The notes under the pieces are model-generated. The model saw only the letters and a program-made list of their open reading frames with translations. It ran no database searches and was not told where the DNA came from. The translations under genes were made by a program, and so were the position numbers. 53,736 bases of DNA from an uncultured beta proteobacterium (GTDB taxonomy: Bacteria; Pseudomonadota; Gammaproteobacteria; Burkholderiales; Burkholderiaceae), in assembly GCA_903935355.1 (NCBI GenBank), contig CAIZRK010000005.1, positions 1 through 53,736 of the forward strand, in the 5' to 3' direction. The stretch's first letter is position 1, and the number at the start of each line of letters is the position of its first letter. Below, piece after piece: positions 49,632 to 53,736 of the stretch.

Positions 49632-50021
49632 ATGAATAACATTAAAAATTTAGATTCTGCTTTGGCTCATTTAGCCGATGTGGTGGATCAACGCCGAGAT
49701 ACATTTAAAGCGGGTCAAGCAGACCCTAAGACTTCTTACACGGCTTTGCTCTTTTCCAAGGGTGACGATGGGATTTTGAAGAAGATTGGCGAAGAGGCTA
49801 CCGAAGCAGTCATGGCTGCCAAGGATGCCCGCAATGCGAATTTAGCCCCTGAGCAACAAAAACTCTTGGTTGGAGAGATGGCTGATCTTTGGTTTCATTG
49901 TCTGATTGCCTTATCTCAATTCAATTTGCGCCCAGAAGACGTGATTGCTGAGTTGGATCGTCGTTTGGGAACTTCAGGCATTGAAGAAAAGGCTGCCAGA
50001 AAAGCTGCTAGCAAGGAGTAA
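49632..50021 (+). CDS. hisE: Phosphoribosyl-ATP pyrophosphatase
   Basis: HisE removes pyrophosphate from PR-ATP, the second step of histidine synthesis. The 129-residue protein has the metal-binding motif [13 protein letters not shown] and the helix [16 protein letters not shown]. The C-terminal tail is rich in Ala, Lys and Glu. It stands 18 bp after vapC and directly before the HIT gene; read-through from vapBC could reach it. Confidence 0.95.
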   Translation: MNNIKNLDSALAHLADVVDQRRDTFKAGQADPKTSYTALLFSKGDDGILKKIGEEATEAVMAAKDARNANLAPEQQKLLVGEMADLWFHCLIALSQFNLRPEDVIAELDRRLGTSGIEEKAARKAASKE

Positions 50022-50024
50022 TTG

Positions 50025-50381
50025 ATGTCCCGGGATCCAAATTGCCTGTTTTGCAAGATTTCTGAAGGTTTGATCCCCTCTCAGAAGGTGTACGAGGATG
50101 AGGAGTTCTTTGCCTTTAAGGACATTAACCCAGCGGCGCCAGTGCATTTCTTGATCATTCCAAAGAAACATATTCCGATGTTGGAGTCAGTAGAACCCAT
50201 AGATGCCCCATTGCTAGGTAGAATGATGGCATTAGCACCGCGTCTTGCCAAAGAGCAGGGTTGCCGTCCTGGAAAAGATGGTGGCTTTAGGGTAATGGTA
50301 AATAACGGTGCAGATGGTGGGCAGGAGGTTTATCACTTGCACTTGCATGTGATGGGCGGTCCGCGCCCCTGGAAAAAATAG
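50025..50381 (+). CDS. HIT family nucleotide-binding protein (HinT-like)
   Basis: HinT-type proteins hydrolyse adenosine phosphoramidates. The start is ATG 50025, 6 nt after AAGGAG (50013-50018); the TTG before it is less likely. It has 118 residues, with zinc-type Cys in NCLFCKI near the start and the catalytic triad HLHLHVMGG near the end. The order hisE-HIT-tatA is common in Burkholderiales. Confidence 0.93.
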   Translation: MSRDPNCLFCKISEGLIPSQKVYEDEEFFAFKDINPAAPVHFLIIPKKHIPMLESVEPIDAPLLGRMMALAPRLAKEQGCRPGKDGGFRVMVNNGADGGQEVYHLHLHVMGGPRPWKK

Positions 50382-50397
50382 TCCGAGGAGATTGATG

Positions 50398-50631
50398 ATG
50401 GGTTCATTTAGTATTTGGCATTGGCTAATTGTTTTGGTCATTATTTTGTTGGTATTTGGTACCAAAAAATTACGTAATATTGGTGCAGACTTAGGTGGTG
50501 CTGTGAAGGGCTTTAAAGATGGCATGAAAACGCCTGAGACAAGCGAAGAGTCTAAGGAGCAAATTGTGCAAAGCACAGCAGCGCCAGCAGATAAAACCGT
50601 GGATGTGCAAGCCAAAGATATCAATAAGTGA
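50398..50631 (+). CDS. tatA: Sec-independent translocase subunit TatA
   Basis: TatA forms the variable-size pore of the twin-arginine pathway. I use ATG 50398 ([15 protein letters not shown]), 7 nt after GAGGAG (50385-50390). The 77-residue protein has one membrane segment (about 5-20), the [10 protein letters not shown] hinge and an amphipathic helix, then an acidic tail. tatB and tatC follow. Confidence 0.95.
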   Translation: MGSFSIWHWLIVLVIILLVFGTKKLRNIGADLGGAVKGFKDGMKTPETSEESKEQIVQSTAAPADKTVDVQAKDINK

Positions 50632-50681
50632 TCATAGAAGCGCAGTTAGAAGTGCATGCGGCTTTTAGGCGATTGGTTTAA

Positions 50682-51158
50682 ATGATTGACCTTGGCGTTT
50701 CAAAGCTTGCCCTTATTGCGGTAGTTGCTCTGATTGTCGTTGGACCAGAGCGCCTACCCAAGATTGCGCGTATGGCAGGCAATTTATTTGGCCGTGCACA
50801 GCGTTATATGGCAGAGGTCAAGTCTGAAGTTAGCCGTCAGATGGACATAGAGGAATTTAAAAAGCTGCGCGAAGAAAGTGCCTCCGTATTTAAGGATGTG
50901 CAAAGCAATATTGAAAGTACCGTTCAAGAGGCTGGTGCTAACTTAAGCGATCAAGCCGATCTTTTTGAAAATAATTTGACCAAGTTACCTCTAGATGAAA
51001 CAGAAGTACTGCGCAAGTCAATGCGTCAAGGCCGCAGTAGTTGGGGTGTCAGGCGAGCAGCTCGGCCAATTTGGTTTAAACGATCAACTGGTATGCGAAC
51101 GCGGGTACAGTCTGGGGCTGCTCGGATGAAACGCTTTCATCACAGCGCCAATCAATAA
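50682..51158 (+). CDS. tatB: Sec-independent translocase subunit TatB
   Basis: TatB forms the receptor complex with TatC. The 158-residue protein has a membrane segment (about 5-21), the VVGPERLPKIAR hinge and a long amphipathic helix. The tail is rich in Arg. It lies 50 bp after tatA, without an obvious terminator between. Confidence 0.95.
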   Translation: MIDLGVSKLALIAVVALIVVGPERLPKIARMAGNLFGRAQRYMAEVKSEVSRQMDIEEFKKLREESASVFKDVQSNIESTVQEAGANLSDQADLFENNLTKLPLDETEVLRKSMRQGRSSWGVRRAARPIWFKRSTGMRTRVQSGAARMKRFHHSANQ

Positions 51159-51193
51159 ACTAAGCAATAAAAGTAAAACAAAGTTCTTAGCCA

Positions 51194-51994
51194 ATGACGC
51201 AAAACAATTCTTCAGAAGATTCGGGTTTACAAGAATCTTTTTTATCTCATTTATATGAGTTACGTGATCGCATCATTAAATCTGTGCTTGCCATCATTAT
51301 TGTATTTGTTAGTCTGGTGTACTGGGCCCCTGATATTTTTCATCTATTTGCTCAACCGCTACTTCAGGCATTGCCTGCTGGTGGCAAGATGATCGTAACG
51401 GACGTCACGGGTTCCTTTTTTGTGCCCATGAAAGTTACCATGCTCGTGGCTTTCTTAATTGCACTGCCAGTGGTGATGTATCAAGTATGGGCCTTTATTG
51501 CACCAGGGCTTTATTTGCATGAGCGCAAACTCATAGTGCCTTTAGTGGTAAGTAGCTATAGCTTGTTTATCTTTGGCATGGCCTTTGCCTACTTCTTAGT
51601 TTTTCCAACGGTGTTTCAGTTTATGGCAAGTTATAACGCCCCATTAGGTGCGGAGATGTCTACAGACATTGATAACTATCTTAGCTTTGCGATGACGACT
51701 TTTTTGGCTTTTGGCATTACCTTTGAAGTACCTGTGGTAGTGGTGGTGCTAGTGCGCATGGGTATGGTGCCATTAGCTAAGCTGAGAGAAATTCGTCCTT
51801 ATGTCATCGTTGGCGCTTTTGTAATTTCTGCTATCGTCACGCCTCCCGATGTGCTCTCGCAATTGCTCCTAGCAATTCCTATGAGCCTACTTTATGAGTT
51901 AGGACTTTTAATTGCCCGTTTCTATGTGCCCAAGCCTACAGATGATGAGCCTGATAGCGCTAAAGAGTCTGGTGCTACAGATCCAGCCACTTAA
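51194..51994 (+). CDS. tatC: Sec-independent translocase subunit TatC
   Basis: TatC binds the twin-arginine signal peptide. It is 266 residues with six membrane segments. The N-terminal LSHLYELRDRIIKS contains the conserved Glu that touches the signal, and SFFVPMKVTMLVAF and FAFGITFEVP-like segments fit the family. Its stop overlaps the stop of the convergent Sel1-repeat gene by two bases. Confidence 0.96.
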   Translation: MTQNNSSEDSGLQESFLSHLYELRDRIIKSVLAIIIVFVSLVYWAPDIFHLFAQPLLQALPAGGKMIVTDVTGSFFVPMKVTMLVAFLIALPVVMYQVWAFIAPGLYLHERKLIVPLVVSSYSLFIFGMAFAYFLVFPTVFQFMASYNAPLGAEMSTDIDNYLSFAMTTFLAFGITFEVPVVVVVLVRMGMVPLAKLREIRPYVIVGAFVISAIVTPPDVLSQLLLAIPMSLLYELGLLIARFYVPKPTDDEPDSAKESGATDPAT

Positions 51995-53460
51995 GTTAGC
52001 ACTTGATCTTGCATGAAGGTAGCGCTAAGCCATTGGGTTACTCGATCGAATCGATAGCGTCTTTGCCGCAGATTTCCTTCTTGATCTAATTCACTTCCGG
52101 CAAAGGCTTTGCCAGCAGCCAATAGGGCTCGTCGTTGTTGGGTAGTATCAATCTGAATGAGCTTAGGTAATATTTTGGGTAACTCATGCCGAATATCTAC
52201 TACTACGCAATGCTCATGCTGTAGTTGACCCATTACGCATAACAGCAACTCAGCTTTACTCAAATTAAATTGGTTTGCAACAATCAGGCGATGACACATC
52301 AAGACCCATTCTTGTTCAAGCTTATGTTCAGCATGATTTAAGGCTTGATTGGCATACGTAGCGAGCTTATACCAATCGTTATTCTTAGGCTCAGAAACAT
52401 TGGCTAAAATTTTGGCAAGAAGTGCTTTGGCTTCAAGTATCCCTTGCTGATGGGCTTGCCATACCCAATAAGAAGCTTGGAGGCCTTTCACCTTCTCCTC
52501 AATTTTTTCACGCTTACGCCACAAGTTTGCGCCTTTTCTAAATTGAGCTTGCGCATGCCCGAGATCTGCAGCCCGATCAAAGCAGCCATCACTCTCTGCG
52601 GCGTTGTATCCAGAAAATTGTGGACGCCGGTAAAGTTCTCCTAATGCAAACCAAGCATCGCGATGACCATCTTTAGCGGCAAGTTCTAACCAGTAGGCTG
52701 CTTTTTTAAGTGAAGCGTTGGATTTGCCTAGTCGCAGCGCATTATTGTTTTCTATTAAAGACGCATCATCAAACTGCGCTAGCTTTAACCCTAAAGTAAA
52801 TTTAGCCAGTGTTAAGCCTAGTTCAGCAGCTTGCGCTAGGGCAGCTTCATTCTGATCAGTAAGCCAGGTCTGCCATAAAGAAGAGAGCGCTTCATTTTTT
52901 GGTTGGAGCTTAATAAGAAGCTCTTTTGCTTTAGCCGTGAAATCAGATTCCATTTCAGAAAGGCTTAGTAAGTATTTTTTAGCGAGCTTTTGAAGTGTTA
53001 CTAGATCAGTATTGCCAGCTTGATTTGCAATCCATGCTCCAAGCTCAGCTTGAAGATCTTTTTTATCGGGGTTTAGAAGAAATTCAGCGAGTTGCCATTG
53101 AGTGGCATGACTAGCAGGAATACTTAATTCAGAGATCTTCCAAAAAGAATTCCAACCAAAGGAAAAGGCAGGAGAATTAAAGGTGTTAGCTAAAGGTACT
53201 GCAGATATTTGATTTAATACCTCTAAGAATTCAGGGGAAGGGCTTACTGATTGAGTTATCTCTGTTGCACTTGAAGAGTTTTTACTAAGTGATTGATTTT
53301 CAATAGAAAAATAGGATTTCTCTAGCCAAATCAAGGCATTAGCCGGTTGAATGGGTGTTTTAAAGGCTCCAGTAAGGTAAGCAGAGGCTAAATTTTGTTG
53401 CGCACAAACATCACCTAGTCGAGCTGATTGGAGGATTTTTAAGAATTCACGGCTTGCCAT
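51991..53460 (-). CDS. Sel1-like repeat protein, function unknown
   Basis: The 489-residue protein has no signal peptide or membrane segment, so it is probably cytoplasmic. Sel1-like (TPR-type) helical repeats are seen at about 13-50 and 250-315 (for example AAYWLELAAKDGHRDAWFALG, then CFDRAADLGHAQAQF). The region between (55-245) is Ser/Leu-rich and less clear. Such repeats bind other proteins. It converges on tatC. No partner is suggested by its neighbours. Confidence 0.8.
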   Translation of the reverse strand: MASREFLKILQSARLGDVCAQQNLASAYLTGAFKTPIQPANALIWLEKSYFSIENQSLSKNSSSATEITQSVSPSPEFLEVLNQISAVPLANTFNSPAFSFGWNSFWKISELSIPASHATQWQLAEFLLNPDKKDLQAELGAWIANQAGNTDLVTLQKLAKKYLLSLSEMESDFTAKAKELLIKLQPKNEALSSLWQTWLTDQNEAALAQAAELGLTLAKFTLGLKLAQFDDASLIENNNALRLGKSNASLKKAAYWLELAAKDGHRDAWFALGELYRRPQFSGYNAAESDGCFDRAADLGHAQAQFRKGANLWRKREKIEEKVKGLQASYWVWQAHQQGILEAKALLAKILANVSEPKNNDWYKLATYANQALNHAEHKLEQEWVLMCHRLIVANQFNLSKAELLLCVMGQLQHEHCVVVDIRHELPKILPKLIQIDTTQQRRALLAAGKAFAGSELDQEGNLRQRRYRFDRVTQWLSATFMQDQVLT

Positions 53461-53549
53461 ATGACAATTTTGACATCTACAGCCCTAAAACACCCGTAAA
53501 GGATGCCCTTGTTGCCGTGATACAACAAAGAAAGCCAAAAAACTGCCTT

Positions 53550-53599
53550 TTGACAAGCAAAAAGAACTCCTAAATACCCTTACCCCCAGTCTAGTGGGG
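53550..53599 (+). promoter_or_regulatory. Likely promoter and leader hairpin of the last gene
   Basis: TTGACA 53550-53555 is a perfect -35 box; TAAATA 53571-53576 lies 15 bp on and is the best -10. A hairpin (CCCCA 53584-53588 with TGGGG 53595-53599) would sit at the start of the mRNA. The leader of about 85 nt suits a highly expressed outer-membrane protein gene under sRNA or stability control; that is inference. Confidence 0.5.
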
Positions 53600-53668
53600 C
53601 AAAACAAGCAAAATTCATAGGTCCCAGTTTTATTTGGGCATTACTTTCAATTTATGGAGATTTAAAGA

Positions 53669-53736
53669 ATGAAAAAATCGCTATTCGCAATCGCTGCAGT
53701 AACAGCATTTGCTGGTGCAGCTCAAGCTCAGTCATC
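53669..53736 (+). CDS. Exported protein, probably a porin (partial)
   Basis: Only the first 22 codons are in the window. They encode a clear signal peptide, MKKSLFAIAAVTAFAGAA, then QAQSS with a cleavage site AQA|QSS. GGAG at 53656-53659 is the ribosome binding site. This signal is typical of Burkholderiales porins, but the mature protein is not visible, so the porin call rests on the signal alone. Confidence 0.6.
   Translation, partial: MKKSLFAIAAVTAFAGAAQAQS

Overview
The window reads as a chromosomal segment of a betaproteobacterium of the Burkholderiales. Polynucleobacter or a close, small-genome relative is my best guess. This rests on protein sequence resemblance and gene order recalled from memory, not on a database search. 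The markers are the complete S10-spc-alpha ribosomal block behind tuf, cutA-dsbD, hemB/engB/cytochrome c4, cyaY facing lptM-lysA, mrcA facing a secretin-aroK-aroB unit, the order mlaFEDACB-ABC transporter-ibaG-murA, the his cluster and HIT-tatABC. Coding density is high and gaps are short. I saw no tRNA, rRNA or CRISPR array.

Layout: 1-141 is the end of EF-Tu. Positions 265-14584 hold the ribosomal protein genes with secY, infA and rpoA, ended by a clear intrinsic terminator. Three junctions inside this block (rpsJ|rplC, rpsQ|rplN, rpsK|rpsD) are wide for such an operon and carry hairpins. The first two also carry matching promoter-like elements. Positions 14653-18339 hold cutA, dsbD and, on the other strand, hemB and engB. 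Positions 18454-20517 hold a diheme cytochrome c4 and lysA, facing each other across one shared terminator. Positions 20514-24582 hold lptM | cyaY, aroB, aroK, a short secretin and its membrane partner. Positions 24720-24944 hold a lone BrnA-like antitoxin, followed by mrcA, a RAYT-type transposase gene with a nearby inverted repeat, and gltB-gltD.

Positions 34910-38831 encode the Mla phospholipid transport system (F, E, D, A, C, B). A two-gene ABC exporter, ibaG and murA follow, so the block serves the cell envelope. Positions 42049-50021 are the histidine genes hisG, D, C, B, H, A, F, I and E. hisC is inverted, a broken PIN toxin gene lies between hisF and hisI, and an intact VapBC pair sits between hisI and hisE. 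Then come a HIT protein, tatABC, a Sel1-repeat protein on the other strand and the first codons of an exported protein, probably a porin.

The observations most worth following are the reduced secretin locus (the secretin appears to lack its N1 domain, its partner looks like a membrane-anchored PilP/GspC type protein, and pilM, pilN and pilO are absent), the paired promoter-plus-5'-hairpin modules inside the ribosomal block, and the toxin-antitoxin insertions and inversion within the his cluster. I found no clear multi-gene novel defence or mobile system.
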